Positions 50,701-60,092 of a stretch of DNA of 64,000 nt are shown piece after piece. Each line of letters begins with the position of its first letter. The first letter of the stretch is position 1. This stretch comes from Drosophila miranda (Eukaryota > Arthropoda > Insecta > Diptera > Drosophilidae): contig NC_046676.1 in the NCBI RefSeq assembly GCF_003369915.1, forward strand, positions 24,490,001-24,554,000. The letters run 5' to 3'. Under the pieces are notes generated by a model. The model was given only the letters and a program-made list of their open reading frames with translations. It ran no database searches and had not been told where the DNA came from. The translations under genes and the position numbers were made by a program.

Positions 50701-53700
50701 CACCGGGGGCGATCCGTTCTACGACCGCTTTCCCTGGTTCCGCATGGTCGGACGCTCGTTCATCTATCTGAGCAACCTGCTGTATCCCGTGCCCCTGGTC
50801 CACAAGGTGGCCATTGTCAACGAGCGTGGGGATGTGCGAGGCTACCTGAGGATCGCCGTGCAGCCGGTGCTGGATGAGGAGTCGATCGACTTCAACAATG
50901 GGGTCAAGCAGTCGGCCCGCTTGGTCTTCAACGAGGACGATGCCAAGCCCAAGTATCGAGCCCTTAACGAGAAGGACGACGTGCAGCGGTACATCGATAA
51001 TGGAGGACACGACAGCAAGCTGGAGGGTAAGTCTCTATCTCTACAAGCGGCTAGGCCCTTATTTAAGCCTAAAAATCCATCCCTTCCCTTTAGCAGAGCT
51101 CGAGGATGTGGACTCGGGACGCGGCATTGACTCGAACTCTGCCTCTGACTGCCCCGAGAACGCCGAAGAGCCGGGCGAGCATCTGCAGGTGGGCAAGGAG
51201 TTCACCTTCCGCGTGACGGTGCTCCAGGCCACTGGCATTGGTGCCGAGTACGCAGACATCTTCTGCCAGTTCAAGTGGGTACAAAGATCATCTCCTTTTG
51301 ATATTGCTTTTATAGAATCTTTGTATCCCCTTACCCCGCAGCTTCTTGCATCGCCATGAGGAAGCTTTTTCCACCGAGCCGGTCAAGAACTCGGCATCGG
51401 GCGCCCCTCTGGGCTTCTACCATGTTCAGAATGTAAGCCAAATCCATGATTTCCCTATATCAGAGCTTTTTCTTAGTTGGAGTTGCTTTTCGTAGATAAC
51501 TGTGCCTGTGACCAAGTCGTTCATCGAGTACTTGAAGACCCAACCGATCATGTTCAAGATCTTTGGCCACTACCAGACGCATCCCCTGCACAAGGATGCC
51601 AAGCAGGACTTCGTGTCGCGGCCACCGCCTAGGCGAATGCTGCCCCCGAGCATACCCATCAGTCAGCCGGTGCGCAGCCCCAAGTTTGGACCCCTGCCCT
51701 GTCCGCCCTCATCCACGGTGCTGGCCAAGCACGATGTGCTGGTGTGGTTCGAGATTTGCGAGCTGGCACCCAACGGAGAGTATGTGCCTTCGGTGAGTGG
51801 AGGAACAACCAGAGCAGACCAGACCACAGGTCATACTAGCTACTAATCCCCTTTCGCCGCACGCAGGTCGTGGAGCACAGCGATGATCTTCCTTGCCGCG
51901 GGCTGTTCCTGCTGCATCAAGGCATCCAGCGACGCATTCGCATCACCATTGTGCACGAGCCCACACCTGAGGTCAAGTGGAAGGACATCAACGAGCTGGT
52001 GGTAGGACGCATACGCAACACTCCGGAGTCCTCGGACGAACAGGATGAGGATGCGTGCGTGCTGTCGCTGGGTCTGTTCCCCGGCGAAGTGCTGGACGTG
52101 CCCGGTGACGATCGCTCCTTTTACCGCTTCGAGGCCGCCTGGGACTCAAGTCTCCACAACTCGGCGCTGCTCAATCGCGTCTCACAGGGCGGCGAGACCA
52201 TCTACATCACACTGAGCGCTTACTTGGAGGTCAGTCGGAGCGCGACACTTCTCATACGTCATGCTTTATGCGTCCTTCTTTCAGCTGGAGAACTGCGCCC
52301 GCCCGGCCATCGTCACGAAGGATCTGAGCATGGTAATCTATGGGCGCGACGCTCGCACCGGTCCCCGCTCCTTGAAGCACCTGTTCTCGGGCCAGTACCG
52401 TAATCCGGAGGCCAACCGACTATCCGGCGTCTACGAGCTGTCGCTGCGTAGAGCATCCGAAGCAGGTAGTCCAGGTAGCAATTCTCATTGTAGTTGTACT
52501 CGTCGTATCCCGCTAGCCAGCTCTTGCTGAAGCTGCTACACAGATTTCTCTCTGACACGCCCAATCTTCCTATCCACACAGGTGTGCAGCGTCGTCAGCG
52601 TCGCGTGCTGGACACCAGCTCCACATATGTGCGTGGGGAGGAGAATCTGCACGGCTGGCGGCCACGCGGCGATTCGCTCATCTTTGACCATCAGTGGGAG
52701 CTGGAGAAGCTGACGCGCCTCGAGGAGGTGGGACGAATGCGGCACCTGCTTCTGTTGCGCGAGCGCCTGGGCATGGACACCAACCCGAATCCGACCACCA
52801 AAACGGAGAAGGATGTCTGCAATCTGGCTGCCCGTGCGGCTACCTCCCCCGTGCACATGGTCATTCCTCAATCGCCACAGACGCCGGTCAAAGATCCGCA
52901 GCAAATCATGCCAGAGCGCGAGTACAACCAACGGGAGCAGGATCTCATGCTCAAGTGCTTGAAGCTGGTGCAAGGTGAGTCGGTCTTCTATGGCTTTCCA
53001 TCATCCCTTGGCTAATGATTGGCCCTTTCCAGCTGGACGCTATGCCAAGAACGAGGCTAATGACACGCAGACCCAATCGGATGTCTCGCCCAGCGATGAG
53101 GGCTGCGCCGACATGACCGTCAGCTGCATCTCCAGCAACTCCATGGAGTGAGTAGTCGCCAAACAATCCCTCCACTCATCTTAGTTAGAGAGCTTCTACT
53201 GCATCCATCTGGCTTTCTTGATTTATTAGAACATACAAAATTGGCACAACACACCATAAGCTAGCATCCAACCATCTTCGAGCATCCACCCATCACTTCC
53301 TCCTCACAGAAACACTCTGTGCATCTCTTTATTGGGAATCCCTTACTTCCCAGAGTCTATGAACTATACTTTCCTAGTCTGGGACTTTGTTAGTCACTAT
53401 CTAGATCTTATGACACCTATCCAGTGTCTCCTTTCTATTGAAAAACCCGATGAGAGGCTACTTCTTGCTGCTTGTTGTGCGGGGAACAGTCACTACGTAA
53501 AATGCACAGAAGCAGAGACACCTCGAAGACATATCCGGGCTTGCATTGGCAGGGCACTCCGCAGTGTGTGGGGCACGAAAGCGATTTGAAAAGGCAGGTC
53601 TCGGGGCAGACGCCGCCACAGCGTGCCATGGTGGCATTGGGGCCACAGAAGCCCGGGAACGGGTTCCATATGTATTTGTCGCGATCCGGGTCCGGGATTG

Positions 53701-54799
53701 CGTCATGAACCAACACATCGCTCATTTCCATGACCATAACGAGAGCTGGCAGCAGCAGAAACAGACTCAACCGAATCATTCGGCGTTTCGTGACTAACTG
53801 AAACCCAATCTGTCGAAAAGCTGTTGTTCCATATAATCGCCCCAACCATCCGATTCATTCAAGCGCAAAACTAACAAAATAACACAATTTATTTTCTCAA
53901 TGACTCGAGACTCAAAAACAATCCTCCAATCTTTACATCTGTTTGTTTTCCTTTGGTTTTCTTTTACACAAATTAGAGACAACAAATTTGTAATTCGACG
54001 CAGGTAATTTTCCGTTCTATCCAGAGAACCCAACCCCTTAATCCTCTCCACCCCCCAGTGCGACCTTTGGCTCACATTTGCTCCACCTCTTTCCCGCAGG
54101 CTATGCTCGCCGGATCGGGCCGATGCTCCGAATGGCTGGGAGGCCCCTGCCCCGGCCACACAACCGGCTCTCCCGCTGCGGCTGTACGTGCCGGAGCTGG
54201 AGGAGATTCGCGTCAGCCCTGTGGTGGCCCGCAAGGGCTTGCTGAATGTCCTGGAACATGGCGGCTCGGGCTGGAAGAAACGCTGGGTGGTAAGTCAATG
54301 GCATATGCGTCTATATGCGTCTCTTCTAAATGCTTTCCATTACAGACTGTGCGTCGTCCTTATGTGTTTATCTATCGCTCGGAGAAGGACCCCGTTGAGC
54401 GGGCTGTCCTCAACCTGGCCACGGCCCAGGTGGAGTGCAGCGAGGATCAGGCAGCCATGGTCAAGATACCCAACACATTCAGGTGGGCTATGATCTGTAT
54501 TCGAGTAGGGAGACTTTTCATCTAAACTGAACACTCTTTACAGTGTGGTGACCAAGCATCGGGGTTATCTGCTGCAGACACTCGGCGACAAGGAAGTGCA
54601 CGACTGGCTCTATGCCATCAATCCTCTTCTGGCTGGTCAGATCAAGTAAGCTCCATGTTACCCAATAAAGAACCATTTCTAATGTTATCATCTCTCGAAC
54701 AGATCCCGCCTGGCGCGTCGCACCTTGGAGCCGGCCAGCCAGACGGCTTCCCAGATCCAGGCCAGCAGTGCCGCGAACGCGAACAGTGCGAACAAATGA
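45427..54799 (+). CDS. unc-104: Kinesin-3 motor Unc-104 (KIF1A family)
   Basis: Plus-end microtubule motor carrying synaptic and dense-core vesicles along axons. Coding exons: 45427-45526, 45586-45668, 45727-45966, 46036-46220, 46287-46542, 46704-46867, 46932-47071, 47311-47352, 48170-48289, 48361-49140, 49204-49370, 49437-49627, 50617-51026, 51097-51274, 51342-51432, 51496-51792, 51867-52229, 52285-52474, 52582-52974, 53033-53147, 53976-54002, 54100-54289, 54346-54482, 54544-54645 and 54703-54799. They join in frame to 1685 residues with the 42-nt and 27-nt cassettes included. Domains in order: kinesin motor (about 1-360; P-loop GQTGAGKS at 97, SSRSH, DLAGSE), neck coil, FHA (about 495-590), coiled coil near [21 protein letters not shown]1B-like and DUF3694 regions, and a C-terminal PH domain (about 1555-1655, [13 protein letters not shown]) that binds phosphoinositides. 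Start at 45427: [17 protein letters not shown] is the canonical kinesin-3 N-terminus. The junction with exon 11 reads YNNPMY. Extra alternative exons are listed separately. Confidence 0.96.
46641..46643 (+). other. Candidate 3-nt microexon of unc-104
   Basis: Between exons ending 46542 and starting 46704, the sequence CCCAG|TCT|GTAAGT carries a full acceptor and a perfect donor only 3 nt apart. The flanking exons meet in phase 0 (GTC|GCA), so inclusion would add one serine (AEV-S-ASKKK) in motor loop 12, next to the lysine-rich insert that controls kinesin-3 microtubule affinity. Confidence 0.4.
47311..47352 (+). other. 42-nt cassette exon of unc-104
   Basis: Exon encoding [13 protein letters not shown] plus split codons, bounded by CGTTTAG and GTAAGT. 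Both junctions are phase 1, so inclusion or skipping keeps frame (EVQEG...NKDEL versus EVQEEDEL). It lies in the neck region just after the motor, so it could tune autoinhibition. Confidence 0.75.
47717..47744. repeat. (AC)n microsatellite in an unc-104 intron
   Basis: About 14 AC units inside the 817-bp intron between 47353 and 48169. Confidence 0.9.
50057..50299 (+). other. Candidate alternative unc-104 exon, 81 codons
   Basis: In the intron between 49627 and 50617, an open block follows TCCAAG and ends TCTAG|GTTTGC. It reads [20 protein letters not shown] and onward, while the standard next exon begins [18 protein letters not shown], so the first dozen residues are clearly duplicated. Incoming phase 2 and outgoing phase 2 match, and 243 nt is a multiple of three, so it could be included upstream of exon 13 or replace part of it. 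The remainder is Gln/Pro/Ala rich ([20 protein letters not shown]). Confidence 0.6.
53435..53779 (-). CDS. TIL-domain secreted protease-inhibitor-like protein, nested in unc-104
   Basis: Single-exon gene on the strand opposite to unc-104, inside its 828-bp intron between 53147 and 53976. The start was chosen at the ATG giving [20 protein letters not shown], a signal peptide; the frame is open further upstream without a better start. The 114-residue product has a trypsin-inhibitor-like (TIL) cysteine pattern: [19 protein letters not shown], then [16 protein letters not shown], then [10 protein letters not shown], ten cysteines in the usual order. An N-glycosylation sequon (NATM) lies in the first loop. 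TIL proteins inhibit serine proteases in haemolymph, venom or seminal fluid. The reactive-site loop here (between the third and sixth cysteines) has no obvious specificity residue that I would trust. No paralog is seen in the window. Promoter and poly(A) signal were not identified. Confidence 0.8.
   Translation of the reverse strand: MIRLSLFLLLPALVMVMEMSDVLVHDAIPDPDRDKYIWNPFPGFCGPNATMARCGGVCPETCLFKSLSCPTHCGVPCQCKPGYVFEVSLLLCILRSDCSPHNKQQEVASHRVFQ
53976..54002 (+). other. 27-nt microexon of unc-104
   Basis: Bounded by AAATTAG and GTAATT. It encodes the second half of a split Glu codon, then DNKFVIRR and a split Arg codon, matching a remembered melanogaster segment [10 protein letters not shown]. 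Both junctions are phase 2, so skipping is frame-neutral (ME-LCSPDR). The donor GTAATT is weak, as expected of a regulated exon. Confidence 0.7.
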
Positions 54800-56985
54800 G
54801 ATACGATCACGATGGAGTCCGTTTTGGTTTACTGAGACGCAGGCTATGGCTGGCTACAGCGCTTGAGCTTGGCCAGCCGATTGATCGGGCGGCGGCGGCA
54901 GCAGCTGTCCACCGATTAAAAGCTGAAAGGATTCCATCGGGATAGCAGGAGATTTATGTAGAGATTGTAGAGCAAAAGCAAAAGCAAAAGCAAAGAGCAA
55001 ACCAAATGCAAAGCGTACGTAATTATTAAGTAGAGAAAGCAGCAAACCGACGGATTATTTTATTTTGTAATTAGTTGGCTCCGGCCGAATGTAGTAGAAG
55101 GCAGTAGAACGCTCCCATCCCATCCCGTACGATGGCTGATAGCCTACTTCTGGAAACCCTTACACATCCGATTGAGTTTCGTGTTTTCTGGAGATTTTTG
55201 TACATAGCTTTAGTTCGTTTCGATTGTATAAATATTTGTTAATTTATTTCGGTTTTCACGTGATATTATGTTGATCGGTTAGAGTACTACATATATGATT
55301 ATTTCGATTCAATTATGTGACTATTACGCAGTGCTTACAATGCATTTTAATGGAGAAACACACACACATACAGACACACATCTATATACATATATATAGT
55401 AGGTATATATAAAGATTTATTGTATAAAACCTATATATTTGCTGTGTATACACAAATTTTCAAGCATATAATTGTATCGCGTATTGTTTAAACTTTAAAG
55501 GAAACGAAGCTAAAAGAAAAGTCAAGGCAATCGAATGCCGCAGATAAATATTATACCAAAAAAATATGTGTGTGTTAGCGAAAGACCGTACAGTATATAG
55601 GATATAGGCGTGCATAAGCGAGGCAAAAGCTCAGCAGAATTGCGAAATCTCGATTAACATAACGACTACTTGTTAGATCTATATATACACAGATATAGAA
55701 AGATATATTCATATATATGAAGCTATTTTACACAGGAGCTATGAATCACTTGAATGGCCCTGCTATATATATATACATATATCTGTAAAAGTTGCCATAT
55801 AACATTTTTCAAGTGTTGACCGCTTTAAGGCTTTTCACCCAAAAAAAAAAAACACAATCACACAACCACAAAGCAGTTTTGTCGCTTCTCTATGCTCCCA
55901 CTCGGAACCACCTGCAAAGCTTCAAGCAACAAATTATGGAACAAAACCAATTGTAGTTTTGATAAAACATAATTTAAATCTAAAATTACGAGTAGTACGC
56001 CACGGCCACCTGTACATTTCCCAGTAAGAAACTCAAACTGAAACTGAAACTTTGCTTTTCACACGCTATACAAGAAATGTCACTTGCATTCTGCATTCTG
56101 TATTCTGCTTTCGGTTTAGAGCACGAGCTTAGGTCGGGTTAATGGATGAAATTTAATATGGCAGACAATAGGAGCTTCTCTTGTGCCCGGATCACAAGTA
56201 CCGAAGCTCCCTATGTTGTCGATGGAAGCGCTTTCCTTTGTGTCCTTCGGACACAGAGCGTTAAGCCTTCGTTAAGCTGGAGATTGGATCAATCAAGTAT
56301 TCGATTGGGAATTGGAATTGAAGCCGAGTTTGAACTTGAGTTTGTGTTTATTGTAGCGAAATGTAACATTTGTTAACCTATTGAATTAATTTCGAATTGT
56401 AACATATTAGAGAATTGTAATTACAATAACCATTGTACGAGCATATATACGTTACGATACGATATCTATGTAATATCCAACAATATTTTGGCCCCACAAA
56501 TTGAAAGGCACACAATGCAACACACAAAGGTCCACAAGCGATCTACTGGCTATGCGAGTTGGCGAGCCACAGCTCCACTTATATATGCATATATATAGTA
56601 CATAAAATACATTTCAAAATCTATCTAAATATATACCCCTCTATATGTACATCGGATACACATATTTGGAGAAAGACGCGACAGGAGATGAGATGAATGC
56701 CGGCCACCTTAACGAATGAAAGTTAACAGTTCAAAGCGTAACCTAAGCGGAGCAAAGGCTAAGGGTATGCTCAGGCAAAGTGTCGGCCAACTTGGAATCG
56801 GATCGGATCGGATCAGACCGGATCGGTAGTTGATGATAGTCAGAAACCGGAAGTAAAACCAGAAAACAAACCTATGCTATGTATGTATAATCAAACCAAT
56901 CGATATATGCCAGGGCGTATCACTATTAAAGAAATATAAAATAACACGGCTTTAAATAAAATCTGTAAATTATCAACTGGTTATC
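54800..56985 (+). other. unc-104 3' UTR, about 2.2 kb
   Basis: AT-rich, non-coding sequence with many TATATA/TACATA blocks follows the TGA at 54797-54799. The best terminal poly(A) signal is AATAAA at 56955-56960. Long 3' UTRs are common for fly neuronal genes. No coding frame of interest lies here; the 76-codon frame at 56146 is treated as chance. Confidence 0.6.
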
Positions 56986-57139
56986 GTACTGCGAGGCCTC
57001 TACTATATGCTTGACTTGTAGGGGATTACAGTTATACAAGCCGAATCGTGTCTGACACACATATTTCTATATTTATTCACATATTCACATACTGCCTGAT
57101 CGACTAGGCCAGCTCACGAGACATTCTATATAGAACGCC

Positions 57140-57277
57140 ATCGTGGTAGACTTTCTACAGTTTCAGAAAGTCTTGTGCAACCAGCCATGCATAATGCAAG
57201 TTGTCAAGGAAACATTGTATTCGTCCAACCATTCGCCCAATAGTTTGCTTACTGGCGGTGCAGGGAATGGGATCTGA
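57140..57277 (+). pseudogene. Decayed fragment of an Acp53-like gene
   Basis: About 45 codons upstream of the intact cluster read FLQFQKVLCNQPCIMQVVKE, which aligns without gaps to YQFIQKIVGNQMCLLNTIQE of the first intact gene: shared Q-K, NQ-C and E, with conservative I/V/L/M changes elsewhere. The cysteine matches the third conserved cysteine of the family. The N-terminal half, signal peptide and start codon are not recognisable, and the C-terminal sequence diverges before a stop at 57275. I read it as a dead, truncated paralog; chance similarity cannot be excluded. Confidence 0.45.
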
Positions 57278-57598
57278 AATCTGAGAAAGGCTTAATCTTA
57301 GCATTAATTTCGGGCTTAAAGATATCCCGAAGCCAAAAGGAATTCAAGTAAGATGTGCATTTCCTGAGCATTGCATAAAGTCTTTTATATAATCCAAATC
57401 GAATTGTTAAGAATTAACTGACACAATTGGTTTATAGATGGACACGCTCTGCTACGCGATTACACTTCTCGAAGCCGAACAAAGCTTATCGATGATTCAC
57501 CTTCAATCTGTTCGAATGAACAGATTTGAAGAAATAAATATTTCTGTATTATTGCAGGGCACTGCCTGTTCGCTTAGACCTGTCCCTGATCTCAATCT

Positions 57599-57606
57599 CT
57601 ATATAT
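57599..57606 (+). promoter_or_regulatory. TATA box of Acp53-like gene 1
   Basis: A TATATATT block lies about 55 bp upstream of the ATG at 57657. CTCAGTT near 57631 is a good initiator match 30 bp downstream. Confidence 0.65.
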
Positions 57607-57656
57607 TGTGGGCAATGGTAGAACGCATTGCTCAGTTAACCAGGACTACCACAAGA

Positions 57657-58078
57657 ATGAAGTCCATCCAGGCCATTTGCCTTCTCTGCTCAGTGATCGT
57701 AAAAGATAAAGGCTAAATATTTCGAATTTCAACTCAAAATATGTGAAATTACAGCTGCTTGGATCCGTTACTAAAACCGTGTCTGCTGAAGGACTGGATA
57801 TCGATAAGATGGCCAGGTGCTTTGACTTGTGTGTCGAGGTAGCCTCAGTCGTGGGCCAGAAGATTGTGCCCACCATCAAATCCCTGGCGAAATGCGCAAA
57901 ATTTGAGCCCATGAAGACAAAGGATCTGGATCCTACGGCGGTGCTGATGCTGGCCTATCAGTTCATCCAGAAGATCGTCGGCAACCAGATGTGCCTGTTG
58001 AACACCATCCAGGAAATAAGAGATCTGCTCGCTCCGTTTGCCACAACGTTCTCTACATTAAAGTGCCTCACTGGCTAG
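57657..58078 (+). CDS. Acp53-like secreted protein 1 (121 residues)
   Basis: Member of the tandem family resembling the melanogaster Acp53Ea/Acp53C14 accessory-gland proteins. Exon 1 (57657-57698, 14 codons) is MKSIQAICLLCSVI; a 56-bp intron (GTAAAA...TTACAG) follows; exon 2 is 57755-58078 and starts LLGSVTKTVSA, completing the signal peptide. The mature protein has the four family cysteines in MARC, LAKC, NQMC and LKC, plus an extra one in FDLC, separated by amphipathic helical stretches (VVGQKIVPTIKSLAK; ALSO-type helix near LAYQFIQKIVG). It ends KCLTG. I chose this start because only it gives a signal peptide through splicing. No canonical AATAAA was seen before the next gene. The cluster position and structure support seminal-fluid function; the exact ortholog is unresolved. 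Confidence 0.87.
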
Positions 58079-58229
58079 GATTGTTTTTTGGGTTTTTGTG
58101 CATAGCTTTTTTTTGTCATATGACAGGGGCCCTTGAAGGGTCGTCTACCGTTACATCTATAACGTAATATCTATAAAAAAAAGCGTATGAAATGAACAAC
58201 CGTATGAAATCGATTCGGGTAGTCAGCTT

Positions 58230-58236
58230 TATAAAT
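58230..58236 (+). promoter_or_regulatory. TATA box of Acp53-like gene 2
   Basis: TATAAAT 56 bp upstream of the ATG at 58286. Confidence 0.65.
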
Positions 58237-58285
58237 GAAGAAAACAACATTCGCTTTAGAACAGTGCCTTGGGGTAATTGCAAGC

Positions 58286-58729
58286 ATGAAGAACATTCTG
58301 CTCCTTGGCTGTCTGTTGGTGAGAGAAGCTATACTATCCACAGATACTCGTAATGATGGATACACTTTGTGTCGGTAGCTTATGGTACCCATTCTGGGGG
58401 GTCAGGAGTACAACCTGGGCGTAATAGGCATATGCTGGAGGATTTTCCTGGAAGCAGCCTCCGCCATTGCGAACCGTGGCATGCCCCTCATCAAAGACCT
58501 GGTAAAGTGTACCAACTTCACGAACAGCGTTGATCTGGAGAGCATGGACGTACCGATGCTCATGATAACGGGATTCAGCTTCCTGCAACACGTGGCCATG
58601 GCCACCGACTGCCTGTGGAACATGACCGATGCGGTGGCCCAGATTCTAGAGCCCCATTGGAGCAGGTATTCCAGCTATCAGTGCAGTTACATTGGTGTTC
58701 CGCAAAGCTGCCTGCCCTTAGCGGGCTGA
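58286..58729 (+). CDS. Acp53-like secreted protein 2 (127 residues)
   Basis: Exon 1 (58286-58318, 11 codons, MKNILLLGCLL) joins exon 2 (58379-58729) across a 60-bp GTGAGA...GGTAG intron; exon 2 opens LMVPILGGQEYN, so the signal peptide again spans the intron. The mature protein carries the four family cysteines (GICW, LVKC, ATDC, YQC) and an extra C-terminal cysteine in SYIGVPQSC. One glycosylation sequon (NFT) is close to the second cysteine and NMT lies near the third. The first exon is three codons shorter than in its neighbours. The stop is only about 20 bp before the TATA box of the next gene, so the transcript end must overlap that promoter. With genes 3 and 4 it forms a subgroup sharing the C-terminal extension. 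Confidence 0.87.
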
Positions 58730-58749
58730 AGCGGACTGTTATGGCAGCA

Positions 58750-58756
58750 TATAAAA
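58750..58756 (+). promoter_or_regulatory. TATA box of Acp53-like gene 3, near the end of gene 2
   Basis: TATAAAA 81 bp upstream of the ATG at 58831 and 21 bp after the stop of gene 2. TATAAA is also a known variant poly(A) signal, so this hexamer could serve both genes. Confidence 0.55.
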
Positions 58757-58830
58757 TGGGTTTTCATGCATGTCTCATATACTCCGTAGAGTTAAAAAAA
58801 GTCAGACAGTTCTTTAAATGAATTTCCAGC

Positions 58831-59265
58831 ATGCAGTGCTTAAAAGCCGCATTAATCCTGAGCTGTTTCTGGGTAATAAATACTTCTATAGTGAGCTGTT
58901 TAAGTCCTCGACTTCTTTTGTAGATATTGGCGAATGCCCAGTCGTACAGCCTCAAGCAGATTGGCGTCTGCTCCCAGATCTTCCTCGAGGCAACTTCAGA
59001 CCTCACCAGCAAGGCTATGCCCATAGTGAAGACCATGTTCGAGTGCATCAGCTTCAAGACTTCGGAAAATTTGGCAGCACTCGATACCAGAACATTCAAG
59101 GATGTGGCCTCCAAGTTCCTGGGAGAGCTCGTCCAGAATCCCTCGTGCCTTCTCGATTTGGCCACCTCGATAAAAAAAATCTTGGGACAGCATTTCGTGC
59201 GACTGAAGACCTATAGATGCATGTACCTGGGTGTGGCGCCGTCCTGTATACCCAAAGATTTATAA
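58831..59265 (+). CDS. Acp53-like secreted protein 3 (127 residues)
   Basis: Exon 1 (58831-58872, MQCLKAALILSCFW) and exon 2 (58924-59265, starting ILANAQSYS) are separated by a 51-bp GTAATA...TTGTAG intron, among the shortest in the window. Cleavage after ANA is likely. The four family cysteines are in GVCS, FEC, PSC and YRC, with the fifth in LGVAPSC near the C-terminus. The protein is very close in layout to gene 2 (SYxGVPQSC versus MYLGVAPSC), pointing to a tandem duplication. Another ATG 13 bp upstream (58818) lies in a different frame and would lead to a product without a signal peptide. No AATAAA is seen after the stop; TATAAA at 59335-59340 could end this transcript. Confidence 0.87.
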
Positions 59266-59332
59266 ACAACAAATGAAAGAGCAGCCTGTATCTCGCAACG
59301 TGTTACGTGTACATTGGTGAAACTGTGAAGCA

Positions 59333-59360
59333 TATAAAAAGTACTTAGGATCATATAAAA
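59333..59360 (+). promoter_or_regulatory. Two TATA-like boxes before Acp53-like gene 4
   Basis: TATAAAAA at 59333-59340 and TATAAAA at 59354-59360. The second has the better distance (51-57 bp) to the ATG at 59411. The first may act as a poly(A) signal of gene 3. Confidence 0.55.
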
Positions 59361-59410
59361 GCAGCTCAAACCATGACAATGCCGCACAGTTCTCTCATAC
59401 TACCCTCGGC

Positions 59411-59870
59411 ATGCAAAGAGTGAAGGTTTCACTGCTCCTCGGCTGTCTGCTTGTAAGTGTTGTGACTACGGGATTCATACTGTTATATGTATGTGATTAA
59501 GCAGAGACGGATCGTCTCTTAGCTGTTTCAGTTCAGACCAACCGCAGGGCAGAAGATCAACCTGATCAAGGTAGGGAATTGCGTTGAAGCGGGCCTGGAG
59601 CTGACGGCGAGCCTCGCCATCCAGATCATGCCCATGATGAAAGATCTGCTGCAGTGCGTGGGCTATTTGCCCAAGATCAGCACTGCCAGAGTGAATAGGG
59701 TGCAGCTGCTGGTGATCATCTACCAGTTCGTCCATAAAATGTTGATGGGCGAGCGTCTGCCCTGCCTGATGAATGCCTACATGACGCTATCGAGCGTCGT
59801 GGGTCCTCACTTGGAGAAGATGAACTCCTTGCAATGTTCCTATTTGTTTGTGAAGCCACCTCTATGTTGA
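59411..59870 (+). CDS. Acp53-like secreted protein 4 (129 residues)
   Basis: Exon 1 (59411-59452, MQRVKVSLLLGCLL) joins exon 2 (59523-59870, LFQFRPTAGQKINL) across a 70-bp GTAAGT...CTTAG intron. The mature protein is basic and has the family cysteines in GNC, LQC, LPC and LQC, plus the extra C-terminal one (VKPPLC) shared with genes 2 and 3; the usual helix before the third cysteine is IIYQFVHKMLMGERLPC. The poly(A) signal AATAAA lies at 59880-59885, ten bases after the stop, so the 3' UTR is extremely short. There is no glycosylation sequon in the mature part that I can see. Confidence 0.87.
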
Positions 59871-60006
59871 GAAATTCAGAATAAAAAACGTTGCATTTTA
59901 AAAGGAAAAAAGCAAATCTAAATCGCCGCAAACGTGACTCATTGGAGGCGTGAAATTTATTTTTACAGAAGGCAGCGAGCACTGCAAATTGAATTATCCT
60001 GTGGCC

Positions 60007-60013
60007 TATAAAT
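60007..60013 (+). promoter_or_regulatory. TATA box of Acp53-like gene 5
   Basis: TATAAAT within ATTATCCTGTGGCCTATAAA, continuing TAGGGCAC. The same block is found before gene 7 at about 61879-61908, showing that both promoters descend from one copy. Confidence 0.75.
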
Positions 60014-60092
60014 AGGGCACGATCTGTGGCTGGCTGCAACGTTGAGTCTGGAGCCGTTTAGCCGAAAGCATCAAGACAGAGAAAGCCCGAAA

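Noticed and set aside
56146-56376. 76-codon frame in the unc-104 3' UTR
   Set aside because: It lies before the terminal poly(A) signal of unc-104 and has no promoter or domain of its own.
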